A DNA stretch of 64,000 bases from Aedes albopictus (taxonomy: Eukaryota > Arthropoda > Insecta > Diptera > Culicidae): positions 130,824,703-130,888,702 of the forward strand of contig NC_085137.1 of NCBI RefSeq assembly GCF_035046485.1, given 5' to 3'. The notes below the pieces were generated by a model that saw only the letters and a program-made list of their open reading frames with translations, was not told the origin of the DNA and made no database searches. Each line of letters opens with the position of its first letter. Positions within the stretch are counted from its first letter, which is position 1. Shown in pieces: positions 9,557-20,903 of this stretch. Both the position numbers and the translations under genes were made by a program.

Positions 9557-12100
9557 CGAGAAAGAAGCGTTCTACGCACAGTTAGAGCAAACATACGATG
9601 GTTGCTCGTCGCGTGGCGTGAAAATCGTCGTCGGTGACATGAACGCGCAGGTAGGAAGGGAGGAAATGTACAGACAGGTAATCGGGCGAAACAGCCTGCA
9701 CGCCGTATCGAATGATAACGGTCTGTGATGCGTAAACTTTGCAGCCTCCCGTGGTATGGTAGTCCAAAGCACCTTCTTCCCCCGCAAAGATATCCACAAA
9801 GCCACCTGGTGATCACCCGGCGATCAAACAGAAAACCAAATCGACCACGTTCTAATCGACGGTGAATTCTTCTCGGAAATAATCAATGTACGCACATACC
9901 ACAGTGTGAATATAGATTCGGATCACTACTTAATAGCTGTATGCATGCGCTCAAAACTTTCGACTGTTATTACCAAGCGTCGAAGGAACATCGAGCAGCT
10001 GCGTAACGTAGAAGAGGCTCAAAACTACGCGCAGCATCTACTAGTGGCCCTGCCAACGGAAGAGCAGCTTGGCGCAGCTACACTTGAAGATGGCTGGAGG
10101 GACATCCGATCCGCCATACATAGGTAGTAAATACCTCAGCTGCAGCACTAGGCTTCACGACTCCGAATCACAGAAACGACTGGTACATCGGCAAATGCGA
10201 TCAGTTGAAAAACGAGAAGAATGCAGCATGGGCGAGAATGCTGCAACACCGTACGAGAGCGAATGAGGCACGTTACAGACAGGCGCGGAACAGGCAGAAC
10301 TCAGTCATTCGGAGGAAGAAGCGCCAGCAGGAAGAACGAGATCGCGAAGCGATGGAAGACACACCGCGCTAAGGACACACGAAATTTCTACGAGAAGCTG
10401 AACCGCTCGCGCAGAGGCTTTGTGCCACAAGCCGACATGTGCCGAGACAATCACGGGAATCTTCTCACGAGCGAGCCTGAGGCGGTCGAGAGGTGGCGGC
10501 AGCATTACGATGAGCTCCTCAATGACGACGTTGCAAAGCACCGAATGTGGAGCGGTAACAGATCTAGGAGCACGTGTGCAGGACGAAAGATTTCCGACCC
10601 CTAACCTCCAAGAGATTGAGAGGGGGGATTGGCCGATTGCAAAGCAACAAAGCCGCTGGAGCAGATCAACTACCAAGCGAGTTACTAATATACGGTGGAG
10701 AAGCACTGATGAGAGCACTACACTGGGTCATTACCAAGATTTGGGAGGAGGAAGTATTACCGGAGGAATGGATGGAAGGTATCGTGTGTCCCATCCACAA
10801 AAAAGGTGACAAGTTGGATTGCGGAAACTATTGCGCGATCACACTACTGAGTGCTGCCTACAAGATACTCTATCAAATTTTTTGCCGAAGTTTATCACCG
10901 ATTGCAAGAGAGTTCGTGGGGCAATATTGGGCTAGATTCATGGGTAAACGTGCAACAACGGACCAGATGTTCGCCATCCACCAGGTGTTGCAGAAATGCC
11001 GCGAATACAACGTGCCCACACATCACTTGTTCATCGATTTTAAATCGGCGTATGATACAATCGATCGAGAACAGCTATGGCAGATTATGCACGAATACGG
11101 ATTCCCGGATAAACTGATATGATTTATCAAGGCGACGATTGATCGAATGATGTGCGTAGTTCGAGTATCAGAGACACTCTCGAGTCCCATCGAATCTCGC
11201 AGAGGGCTACAACAAGGTGGTGGTCTTTCGTGCTTGCTGTTCAACATTACTTTTGAGGATGTTTTAAGGAGAGCGGGGATGAACACGAGTAGAACGATTT
11301 TCACGATGTCCGTTCAGTTGCTTGGTTTCGCTGATGATATTGATATTATTGCTCGTAAATTTGAGACGATGGCGGAAGTGTATATCCGACTAAAGAGTGA
11401 AGCCAGGCGAATCGGATTAGTCATTAATGTGTCGAAGACAAAGTACATGATGGCAAAGGGCCCCAGGGAGGAATCACCGCGCCCGCCACCCCGAATTCAT
11501 ATCGACGGTGATAAAATCGAGGCGGTTGAAGAACTCGTGTACTTGGGCTCACTGGTGACCGCCGAAAACGACACCAGCAGAGAAATTCAGAGGCGCATTG
11601 TGGCAGGAAATCGTGCCTACTTTGGACTCCGCAGAACTCTACGATCGAATAAAGTTCGCCGTAACACGAAGTTAACCTTCTACAAAACGTTGATTAGACC
11701 GGTCGTCCTCTATGGGCACGAAACATGGACCCTACGTGCAGAGGACCAACGCGCCCTTGGAGTTTTCGAACGGAAGGTGTTACGTACCATCTACGGCGGA
11801 GTGCAGATGGAAGACGGGACTTGGAGAAGGCGAATGAACCACGAGCTGCATCAGCTGCTAAGAGAACCAACCATCGTCCATACCGCGAAAATCGAGAGGC
11901 TACGGTGGACGGGTCACGTCATCAGGATGTTGGATAGCAACCCGACTAAAATGGTTCTCGAGAGTTATCCGACCGGTACAAGAAGACGTGGTGCGCAGCG
12001 ATCTGCGGACCCTAAGCAGAGTGCGGAACTGGAAACAAACAGGAATGGAGACGGCTACCATGTACAGCAGAGGCCACCCCGGCCTTAGCCTGATCGGTAT
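9557..12100 (+). pseudogene. RTE-B LINE, remainder (endonuclease to C-terminus)
   Basis: Resumes the endonuclease begun at 3.4 kb: EKEAFYAQLE, VVGDMNAQVGRE, NQIDHVLIDGEFF and IDSDHYLIAV. The linker (about 9950-10600) has stops and frameshifts, for example in-frame TGA at 9726-9728 and TAG after SAIHR near 10126. Reverse transcriptase follows: KAAGADQLPSELL, EEWMEGIVCPIHKKGD, FIDFKSAYDT, GLQQGGGLSCLLFN, LGFADDIDII (aspartates kept), then the C-terminal RRNTKLTFYKTLIRP and RLRWTGHVIRM text to a stop near 12088. A short 3' tail ends at about 12100 (CTGATCGGTA). The element is dead but largely complete. Confidence 0.85.
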
Positions 12101-13740
12101 CTATTCAGTGCGGATGTGGTAAACCGTCTTGCGCGGGACCTTCAATGGAGCAATGGAAGGATACATGTGTCAATTGTTGAGTTCGTTGCATGCTTTTGTT
12201 TTATTGTGAAGGCTAAGTAGAATGACTTCAACGCCTTGTTGTGACAACCATGGTTTTGTTTATACTTATGGCATTTTCATTGCACAGTTTATCGCAACAA
12301 GTGTTGGAGTGAAGTCCTAATGTGTGAATGAAATCGTACTGCTTACTTTGGTACAGGGTATATAGGGTATCGGGATGCTTCGTTGGCATAGTCCCCTCGT
12401 TCGGCCTATCTTAACGTTAACCAAAAACTCAAACAAACACGCCGAACTGGATATCGGAAAAGCTTTGCGCCAAACAACTGTAACATTTCGTTTCAATTTT
12501 AGCACTTTGGAGTATTAAAATTGTATGAAAATGTCACGTTGTTTAGCTTTTGTAGACGCCATGATTCTTCGGCTTAGTGGGTAGTCTATACACATGATCA
12601 TAAATGGCATGATTCTGGAAGATTTCGAATTGCCTTTTCAATAACTGAACATTTGATGCGACGGGTCAAGATGCTATTTTGAATTTGTATGTTTGTTTTT
12701 AACGAATAATAACTTTTTTACAAATTACATGTGGGCCGAATATTGAGGACATTTTTTTCACTATGTACCCAAATCTTGGCCCATCAGTAAAGTGACGTAA
12801 AAAACACCGATAAAGTGACGCCAACAACATAGCTTGCGTAAGAACCAGAAAGAACGAACAGAAAGATAGATTTTGTGTGCGGTGACTGTAAAAATATAAC
12901 ACAATTATCGGGTTGCATTGTTTTCGTTACTAAAAAAGAAAGAACTATAGTTTAAGTGATTTATTTATAGTTTTTTTTGCAAATTTGGCTCCGAAAATGT
13001 AATTTGAAAGTATGATTGGTGAACAAACAGAGATAATACCTCAGCAGAAATATTGAAAAAATGAGATAATAAGTGGTTCTAGTGCATGGAAAGCAATAGG
13101 CCAACGTTGTATCCACTAATAGGCCAATTGTTGTACCATAGACCAACGTTGCATACCATCACATCGAATCTTTTCAACTTAGTTAAGTAAATTCTTGAGT
13201 ATTTACGTTAGTTTACTTCCAATTGGTGAAACATGCATTGGCTAGAGTGCGTAATAGGGTCAACATATTATTTCTAGTGCTATTAATTCATGAGTTATAT
13301 TCAAAATTGTTAAGGCGGTTTGCAAATTAGGCCAAGGAATGATCCATATACCCTAGTTCAGCCGAGGAGGGATATTTTCTTCTCGTTTCAGAGAGCGAAC
13401 AATGGCGCTTAAGCCTAGGATTTTGAGCCAGGACAAAAGGGTCAAATTCCTATGTCCCATCCCAGGAAGAGAAGATCCAATGGAGTGACATTAACTTTCT
13501 TAGCACCGTCACTCCCAACGTTGATGCTGCAAATGTCATATAGATTCTATATGGAGCGGCTGACGAGATATCGCCGATCCAAGATACACTTCAATTGCAT
13601 TCAATGACGCTGCACAGTAGGGCCGCTTTAATGCGTGTAATACATTTCCGATGTGCTGCACGCATCAATAATGACAAGAAAAATGATAGAAGTAGTCGAT
13701 TCTATTATTTTCCAGGATTCTTTCAATGAAAGGCTGTGTA
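12101..13740. other. No recognisable gene
   Basis: A short open frame continues past the RTE-B end (to about 12222) but shows no known motif. 13080-13160 has three loosely repeated CCAACGTTGTA-type words. 13340-13740 is less AT-rich and looks repeat-derived but is not assigned. Confidence 0.4.
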
Positions 13741-13747
13741 TGTGTAT

Positions 13748-13773
13748 GTGTAGACTAGACTAGACTAGACTAA
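13748..13773. repeat. TAGAC pentamer microsatellite
   Basis: Four to five copies of TAGAC/AGACT in a row after a TGTGTATGTGTAG run. It could be the simple-repeat tail of an unassigned element ending here. Confidence 0.6.
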
Positions 13774-15680
13774 GATAACTAATCCTAGTCGGGCATCTCG
13801 ATTCGGGGTTCATTAATAGAGTTCTATAACTTGAAGTCTGTGCCAGGGAAAGGTTTACATCTCTAGTACTTATCGCGGCCCAAAATGGCCTGAATGTAAA
13901 CAATCTATTTATTTATTCGTCGTCAATCATATGTAGACCATTTGTTACATTCATGCTTTCTTAACCTAACATTATTTATCGAAATAGGATTGCATTACAT
14001 GGGTCTCTATTCTGCCAGAACATCATAAATGTGCATTAATATTAAGGGAATATGTACAAGTTAAAATACAACATTTAACACAAAGAACGCACGAATATTT
14101 AACTTTAAACACATTAAACAATTAACTGCGTCTACGCAAGGTCATGCCGGGAAATTGGAGTGTTTGACATATTGTTGTTCATCAGAGGTTCACATTGGTG
14201 CGTGGATTGATCATTCCAATGGGCTTAGCACTAAGTAGTGATTGTTAATTAAAATGTTCACCAAATAGCAAGCTCCAATTGTTTGAGTCTGCCAATGATT
14301 AGACATAGGCGTGATTTTACTGTAAAAAATAATAATTTTCACAGATGTTTTCATGGTATATTTGGCACAGGAAAACCTCACCGGGAACATGTGATGTAAT
14401 GTTCTAAGCAGATGCAAAAGGCTGCAACATTCACAACACCAAGATTTTATTTCCAGGAAGCAATTTGTTTTCGCTCGGGCGCACCAAGTGTGTTGTTACC
14501 ACATATACGCAAATGCAGCCAGAAAACTGCTCGCGCTGCTGCTCATCTCTGGGGAGCTCAATTGAAACCAATTTACGCTAAATTGAATTGGGGTACAACA
14601 GTGTAATTCCGTTCCGACATTTTAACAGCTCGCACACGACCACACTCCCGAGATGGACAGCCGACTGGAGGACTAAAGATGCCGTCATTCCGACTCCGGC
14701 AGCTCACTTTCATTGGATTAAATTGAATCGGATTACCCCGGGCGGTGCTGGCACGTTAGGACTCTTCTCGCACACGTGGGACTACAAGAGCCTTATCGTG
14801 TGCCTTTATCGCTTGTTTAAGTGACAATTAGCGTGGTAGACAGTTTTATCGCTTGGTGTGTCCCATTTATTCCAGCACTGGTAAATTAACGCACTTAGAA
14901 GAGCGCAAATTTTCTAATTCATTATTCTCAACAAGTTCTTGATGAGAGCCTGACACGGATTCCGCGTCTGACCGTTGTTCCTTATCAAAATCGACCGCAT
15001 TTATTTTTCGTTGTTTTTCCTCTGATTGTAGCAATCTTGGCTAAGCGCGCGAATCACGTCGTCGTCGTCGGCCGGAAAGCAACCAAAGCGTGTTTAAGCA
15101 ATTAAAATTGTTCTGGTTCTGAAGATGGGGATGACATGAACGGGGGAAACACATTCTTGAGTGATTTAATCAAACCGCACCAGGAAGAAGACACTGAATC
15201 AACTGTCATAAAAAGTCGGGATGATGAAGAGCAGCGAAAATTAATCGAGAAAGTGGAAACAACAAACAAAGTTGAGATTTATTCTGAGAATTACTTCTAT
15301 TGCATTGAGACCAGCGAGTATTTCTCTTTACGTCTTTTGATGAACCAGACGAGCTTGACATAACGTCGTTTGGCATAACTCTAATCACTCAATTAGCAAA
15401 GACGGTAAATCTAGTGTGTTATGCAGAAGGGCTTTCGCTGTATGCCAAAAGTAAAATGATCCAATTTTTATCCATCGATGTTTTATATATCCCAAAGATA
15501 ATGCATTTTAAAGCTTTTGAAATATTGGAATATGTCCTACCCACCATCCAACAGGTTGCCGGACAACAACCCTGCCAAGTTGGTGTGCGCCACGCATTCG
15601 CTTGGAACATGAAGGTAAAAAGCGCATGGCGTAGTGTTCATGAAAGAGCTGTTCCCACTTTTCAAACACATCATGTTTAT
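13774..15680. other. Unassigned intergenic sequence
   Basis: Open frames up to about 95 codons occur but none has a recognisable domain. 14410-14830 is richer in GC and short palindromic words and might be single-copy regulatory DNA; that is a guess. The 75-codon frame at 15136 is acidic and unrecognised. Confidence 0.3.
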
Positions 15681-15681
15681 C

Positions 15682-15946
15682 ACACAGACAAACAGACGTA
15701 ACACTTGCGAAATTTCCATCGACCATGCTTTTAACGATCATTTTAAATTTTCATAGTTGTGCCTTTCACAACCAGAGGCACGCGCATCATTTTTCTATGC
15801 GTTTGACGTTTCACACTAGCGCCTTCTGTTGACGATATTGCACAACACATTGATTCGTGCAATTTTTACACCAGGTGATGGTAGTGTGAACTGGGCGATG
15901 GATTTCCATGAAAATCGTTCAAGGTGTTACGTCTGTTTGTCTGTGT
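15682..15946. mobile_element. MITE with 23-bp terminal inverted repeats
   Basis: The left end 15682-15704 (ACACAGACAAACAGACG...) is exactly the reverse complement of 15924-15946. The element is about 265 bp and non-coding. TA dinucleotides occur just outside both ends, consistent with a Tc1/mariner-type TA target, but the exact boundary is uncertain by a few bases. Confidence 0.75.
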
Positions 15947-15949
15947 TTG

Positions 15950-16655
15950 TAAGTTCAATTTTTTACTGGACTTAGATATTGCTGCATCACATAAACAAAT
16001 TAGATAGCTTTATCGTAAGTTGAAAGGACTAATCGAACCACAATTTCAATTCAACACAATCGATCCTTATCAATGCGCGCGAAAAACTATAATCTCAATT
16101 CGCATAACACAGGCTTCCAAGAACGATTTCCTGGCCGTGTATCATCGATCGCTCATCCAGGATCACCATCCAAGCAGAGGAGCCACGGCAGTCGAATCGA
16201 CTTTTGATTCATTCATGCGGCGCATAAAGATTAAAATGTGCGCAGATTGCACATTGCTTGCATAGTGTGCTGGCTCTTTTCTCCGTCCGCGTCCCTCGCA
16301 TGGTGCCAGCCACACTTCGCACTGAAATTTGCGATAATAAAGTTCATGAAAATGTAAAACACACCACCGCGCTATTGACTGACTGGATGGAGAGCAGCGA
16401 TGGTGCAGTTTTGGTTGTCCTGTGGAATAGAATGCATCCACCGCACCGAGGAGAGTGGCACTGTTTAAATTTCCGCGCAATGTGACTGACATCATCGGGC
16501 TCGGTTTACACTCCATCCCATGTGTGAGATGCTTGCCTATTGCCACTTAGAAGTGGCAGATTTCAAACGGTGCCGAAACAAATTGTCTACTTTCTCTCTG
16601 GTGTGGTGTGGAGTGAAGCGGGTGAAGTGCGAATAGATCTATAAGCAGATACTCA
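15950..16655. other. Unassigned spacer
   Basis: No gene recognised. Two overlapping frames on opposite strands (16163-16546 and 16258-16485) lack any known motif. Confidence 0.3.
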
Positions 16656-16659
16656 TGTG

Positions 16660-17257
16660 TAGGGTAAACAGGTATAATATGCCCCCCCTAAGCAGAAATG
16701 GCAATATATCTGAAACTGGCGCCTTATTCCAACTATTGTTCACTGCAAATCGTTGTTACTAAAGTTAGTGAAGTGTTGCATGCGAACTTTGCCTTTGGAG
16801 AGGTGGCTATGGAAGCTTTGAAACGTTTTTCGAAATCGTTCCAAAATTTGCATTTTCAAAACAAACGGGGCAATACGCCCCATCAAAAGAAAAACGTCCA
16901 ACCCCGTGATAAAACTGTCCCAGGGGATAATTCCGCTACATGCTTATCCTAGGAGGGTCTTTCAACAAGTGTTTAACTGCATGAAAGTTGCAAAGTAACA
17001 CAAGCGAACAGAACTAGCTTCGTTTACAATGAAGTCAGCTCACAAGAGGTAAAATATTACGCCAAAAGCCTATATTTCAGACTTTTTGATATTTTTATTG
17101 CTTTTCTGTACCAATCCACTAAAGGACCAGCTTGATGGCAATAATTCTTCAATATTTGTGATTTCTAATCGATCACACATGTGAAAAGCGCTTGAATTGC
17201 TAGAAAATGAAGAGGGGCGTTTTGCCCCGGTGGGGCGCATTATACCCCTTTACCCTA
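16660..17257. mobile_element. MITE, about 600 bp, TAGGGTAAA-type ends
   Basis: The left end TAGGGTAAACAGGTATAATA and the right end (17233-17257) are imperfect inverted repeats of about 25 bp, running into G/C tracts. The inside is non-coding and holds a GGGGCGTTTTGCCCC hairpin next to the right end. TAGGGT...ACCCTA ends suggest a TA target. Confidence 0.65.
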
Positions 17258-17523
17258 TGCGATCCACAGCTTATGGGGGGAAGAGCTTGCGTTCTGTATC
17301 CTCTCTTGCAATTTCGTTGAAATCTTCTTCAATTTAAAAGCGGGTAAATTCAGGCGAATTGAAGATGATTTAATTAAACGTTTAGAACGAAGATGCTTTA
17401 GTTTGGCGCATGCGTGACAAGAATTTTGACAAATGAAAGATTTGAACGGTGTATAGAATAGATTCGAGGCAATACACTTTCTTGACGATGCAGCAAGTTA
17501 TTCTCCACGAAGTTTAAGGGTAA
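17258..17523. other. Short spacer
   Basis: No gene or clear repeat identified. Confidence 0.3.
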
Positions 17524-17932
17524 GGGAGGTAATATGCACCAAGAATGTTTTCGATCACTTGGCAATCGATTGACTCATTTGTCCATAACTCAGTTCAGAA
17601 GCATAATATTGAAATGTGATGTTTGGCAAACTTGTAGATTAGTGTTTTTCCTATTATTATCACCAAGGACGTCATATTCTAACTCGTATGTATACGCTGT
17701 GAAAGCGCTAGTACCACCTACTCAGACTAAACGATCGAATTTTATGGTACTAACAGTTTTACGCCTTAAATATTAGAGTTAGAATATTGCGTCCTTGGTG
17801 ATAATTGTAGAAAAAACAATAAACTACAAGTTTGCCGAACACCTCATTTCAATATTATGCTTCTGAACTGAGTTATAGACAAATGAGTCAAATGATTCCA
17901 AGGTGATCGAAAACATCCTTGATATGCACCTC
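17524..17932. mobile_element. Fold-back element with about 160-bp arms
   Basis: 17524-17692 and 17773-17932 are inverted copies with scattered mismatches; shared words include TTCTGAACTGAGTTATA and ATCACCAAGGACG. The loop of about 80 bases is unique. There is no coding capacity. This is a typical stem-loop MITE; its superfamily is not assigned because no clear target duplication was found. Confidence 0.7.
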
Positions 17933-17960
17933 CTGAGCAAACGTGGTCAAATAACTAGGA

Positions 17961-18071
17961 TTAACCCTCGAGCAGTCGCGTCTTTGACTACCGCGCTCAC
18001 GCTGTGTACCACATGCTTGCATTTTTCATGGTGCGTGTACTCAATACACGACGCGACCGCTCCCGGGTTAA
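17961..18071. mobile_element. Short GC-rich TTAA-bounded MITE
   Basis: A 111-bp unit begins TTAACCCTCGAGC and ends with the inverted GCTCCCGGGTTAA; the subterminal CGCGTC is also inverted. TTAA at both edges fits a piggyBac-type target. It resembles 43100-43225. Confidence 0.5.
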
Positions 18072-18246
18072 AAAGATTTTATGGATGCCTTGCGTTTTCA
18101 AAGACAGTTTAATACTTTGACTAAGAGACACCAACTTTTGGTCCACATGATATCAAATTTACCGAATCAAACAAACAGTTCAAAAAGTGTTACGTTTTAG
18201 GTGCTGAAGAACTGTTAGTAAAATTGACATTTTTCTGGTCATAGAT

Positions 18247-18381
18247 CCCAAGTAACATTTTTAGTCAAATAGACAAGAAAAGGTTCTTAGAACCACCATA
18301 AAATTAAAACAAAATATATTAGGTTTTATGACGATTACCATAACATCTTCAAGACTAATTGGAAATCAAAATTTACTTGGG
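18247..18381. mobile_element. MITE of the CCCAAGTAAC family
   Basis: Starts CCCAAGTAACATTTTTAG and ends with the inverted AAATTTACTTGGG. About 135 bp, non-coding. The same terminus occurs at 56190, 57162 (inverted) and 57324. Confidence 0.55.
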
Positions 18382-18539
18382 GTACTGATAGCGCCCATCT
18401 TTGTACTGAAGCCGATGAGCAATTTTCTGGTGAAACTCCGAAAGAGTAGCAAAATATTTTTTTTTGGAATAAGTATTTGTCAAAAAAAAAAATAGTTCAG
18501 TTAACATAAGCAAGCATTTCTGGGTAGCTGGGGCAGGAG

Positions 18540-18995
18540 CTAGAGAACCGTGCTGCGGATATTCCAGCAGGTGGAAGCGTAGAAGATCAGGAGCGCCATC
18601 AAGAACGCCTTCATCGCCACCGGCGAGAATAATTAGGGTGAGCTACGCACCCGGAGAAAGCAGTGGATTACAGAAGATACCTGGAGAAAAATAGAAGAGC
18701 GAAGGAACGTCAAAACCGCGATATAGAGTGAGCGAAAACACGAGGAGCCAAAGCCGTAGCCCGACAACGCTATTCGGCTCTCGAGAAGGAAGTGAAGCGT
18801 GGGCGGACTCCCTAGCCGACGAAGGCGAGAAAGCCGCAAACACAGGCGACATCCGTCTCGTCTACGATGTCTCACGCCGCCTTAGTGGTACCTACCATCA
18901 TTTCATATATTGCAAAAATGTCAACATCGCCACAACGAAGAAGGTGCAGCAAATCCATCACGCCCACTTCCAAGTGCTGCTTTGGCCGTGATGGA
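18540..18995 (+). pseudogene. LINE fragment (endonuclease-RT linker)
   Basis: Frame-broken text resembling the basic linker between endonuclease and reverse transcriptase of RTE/CR1-group LINEs: a piece reading YSALEKEVKR in one frame, then WADSLADEGEKAANTGD and RLVYDVSRRLSG in another. No flanking domains are preserved, so this is a small relic. Confidence 0.55.
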
Positions 18996-19220
18996 TAACG
19001 CGCAGGTACTCACGACAGCATCCACAAAAAGTTGATCGGTTTCGTTTTTTTTTGTCTTTATTAGTCGTTCTCCTCCCCATCCGCTTACCGACGGTCTAAA
19101 AATAGATTTCCAAGCTGTCACAGTTGCTGCCGTCACCAACACAACCACATTGCGGGTTTGTTAGTGGCAAAAGTGCAGTCGTTTGAATCAATCCATTATT
19201 TCATGTTGAAAATACCATAT

Positions 19221-20119
19221 TAGACCGGCCCAAAAACAAAAATGTCGAAAAATTCCACGGGGCACCCTCTAGAATCGTGCCTTTGGATAAGAAGAACAAT
19301 CTGTGAAAGATTCAGCTCAATCGGTTGAAAACTGAGCTGGCGCAAATGAGTCGAAGGTTTGTATGGGATGTTCAGTCCAAATATATGGGAAATTTGATGA
19401 CCTCCAGTCTCTCATACAGCACGTAGGTTTGGCGAGTTCGATTTGGCTCAGAATTGAAAGAATAACAGTTGATACTCTAATGAACAACTTTGTAGAAGAC
19501 CATATCATGATGAAACTTAATTTAGTTGCGGTTTTTGCCAACGAAACCAGGATTAAGACATCTTCCCCGGTTGTTATATGCAGCACGTGTTGGTCGGCCG
19601 TAGCTTGCGCGCTACATCATAGGCAGCTATGTAATTCTACATTGTCTCGATACTCACCCACATGCGTGAGCAATGAAAATGAAGGACAACATAGTCGCCT
19701 ATGATGCAGTGAGCATGTTTCGGACGGCAAACACGTGCTGCATGTAACAACCGAGAGTAAACGGGGGAAGATATCCTAATCCTGGTTTCGTTGGCTAAAA
19801 TCGCAACTAAATTAAGTTTTATCATGATATGGTCTTCTACAAAGTTGTTTATTAGGGCATCAACTACTATTCTTTCAATTCTGAGTCAAATCGAACTGGC
19901 CAAACTGGCGTGCTGAATGAGAGACTAGAGGTCGCCCAATTTCTCATATAGGACTGAACATCCCATACAAACCTTCAACTCATTTGCGCCAGCTCAGTTT
20001 TCAACCGATTGAGCTGAATCATTCACAGATTGTTCTTCTCATCCAAAGGCACGATTCTAGAGGGTGCCCCGTGAATTTTGAAAACTTTTTTTCGCTTCAT
20101 ACAACTGTGGGCCGGTCTA
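19221..20119. mobile_element. 899-bp fold-back transposon with 9-bp target duplication
   Basis: The ends TAGACCGGCCC and GGGCCGGTCTA are inverted, and inverted similarity extends about 420 bases inward on each side (left arm to about 19640, right arm from about 19690), leaving only a short loop. ATACCATAT is duplicated at 19212-19220 and 20120-20128. A 9-bp duplication with very long terminal repeats is characteristic of Mutator-like (MULE) non-autonomous elements; that assignment is inference. Open frames in the arms are mirror images of each other and are not genes. Confidence 0.8.
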
Positions 20120-20128
20120 ATACCATAT

Positions 20129-20416
20129 CTCTGTTTGTTTTAACAAACTGCCAAAAATTTCGACAAATGAAAAAATTTATATTATCAAACAATAGAACAG
20201 TTCAGTTTAAACTAGAAATTAGTTTGTCGTCATAGTAAACTGAAAAATCGGTTGATTTGAACTAGAATTTAATTGTGTTTACAATTTATTTTTCTGCGTG
20301 TAGCTCTATTGCACTTTCTATAAACGCACTCGTACCCAACTGAAACTGAAAAATAGTCTACTTATCAAAATGCTTCTGTTACTGTTAGAATGTAATGTCA
20401 AAAAAAAGAGAAAAGA
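20129..20416. other. AT-rich spacer
   Basis: No gene or repeat recognised. Confidence 0.3.
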
Positions 20417-20449
20417 AACTGATGAGAAAATAATATTTTCTCATCAGTT
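20417..20449. repeat. Perfect 16-bp hairpin
   Basis: The half-site AACTGATGAGAAAATA is repeated exactly in inverse around a single central base. The stem is AT-rich and followed by no T-run; it is probably the relic of a transposon end or a DNA cruciform. Confidence 0.7.
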
Positions 20450-20699
20450 CCTCGCGAAATGCTGTGGACAACGTTAAACTTGAATAGTGTAGTTTTGATT
20501 GCAAAGATTGTTATTGTTATGCTAATAATAATCAAATACTTGTACAGTCTCAATAACATTCGTAACATAAAACAAAACATGTTATTTAAATGTAATTTAA
20601 AGAAAATATACCGATAGCACGATAATAACAAACAAAGATATGAAAACAGGTTTTGTGATTCCATTGATATTAATTTGATATTCTCCTTTGCTCGGGTGT

Positions 20700-20903
20700 G
20701 ATTTATGCAGGTGGAAGCTCAGGTAAAATATTATCTCCTGGGCGCCCATTAAAAACACCACCCCGGCGAAGACTGGCGCTCGAGCCTAGCTATTTAGCAC
20801 TGTAGTTGGAGGAAATGCCAATGCAGAACCCGTAGCTTCCGGGAAGGTAAGCCCAGCTCCCTGGGTTAGTGGGTTGGTGTCAGGCCCTGCGAGCCAGCCG
20901 TAA
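20700..20903 (+). mobile_element. RTE-A 5' leader
   Basis: GC-richer leader just upstream of the RTE-A open frame, beginning at about 20700-20720, with CCAGCCGTAAAAAAG directly before the coding region. The exact 5' end is uncertain. An in-frame TAA at 20901-20903 limits the frame. Confidence 0.55.

Noticed and set aside
9472..9816. Minus-strand frames of 71-114 codons over the OTU/RTE-B junction
   Set aside because: Antisense to the RT and endonuclease coding text; no motif.
19363..19704. 113-codon frame and its mirror on the other strand at 19317-19586 and 19637-19825
   Set aside because: They lie in the two inverted arms of the same fold-back element and share the same text (MKLNLVAVFANETRI), so they are arm sequence, not genes.
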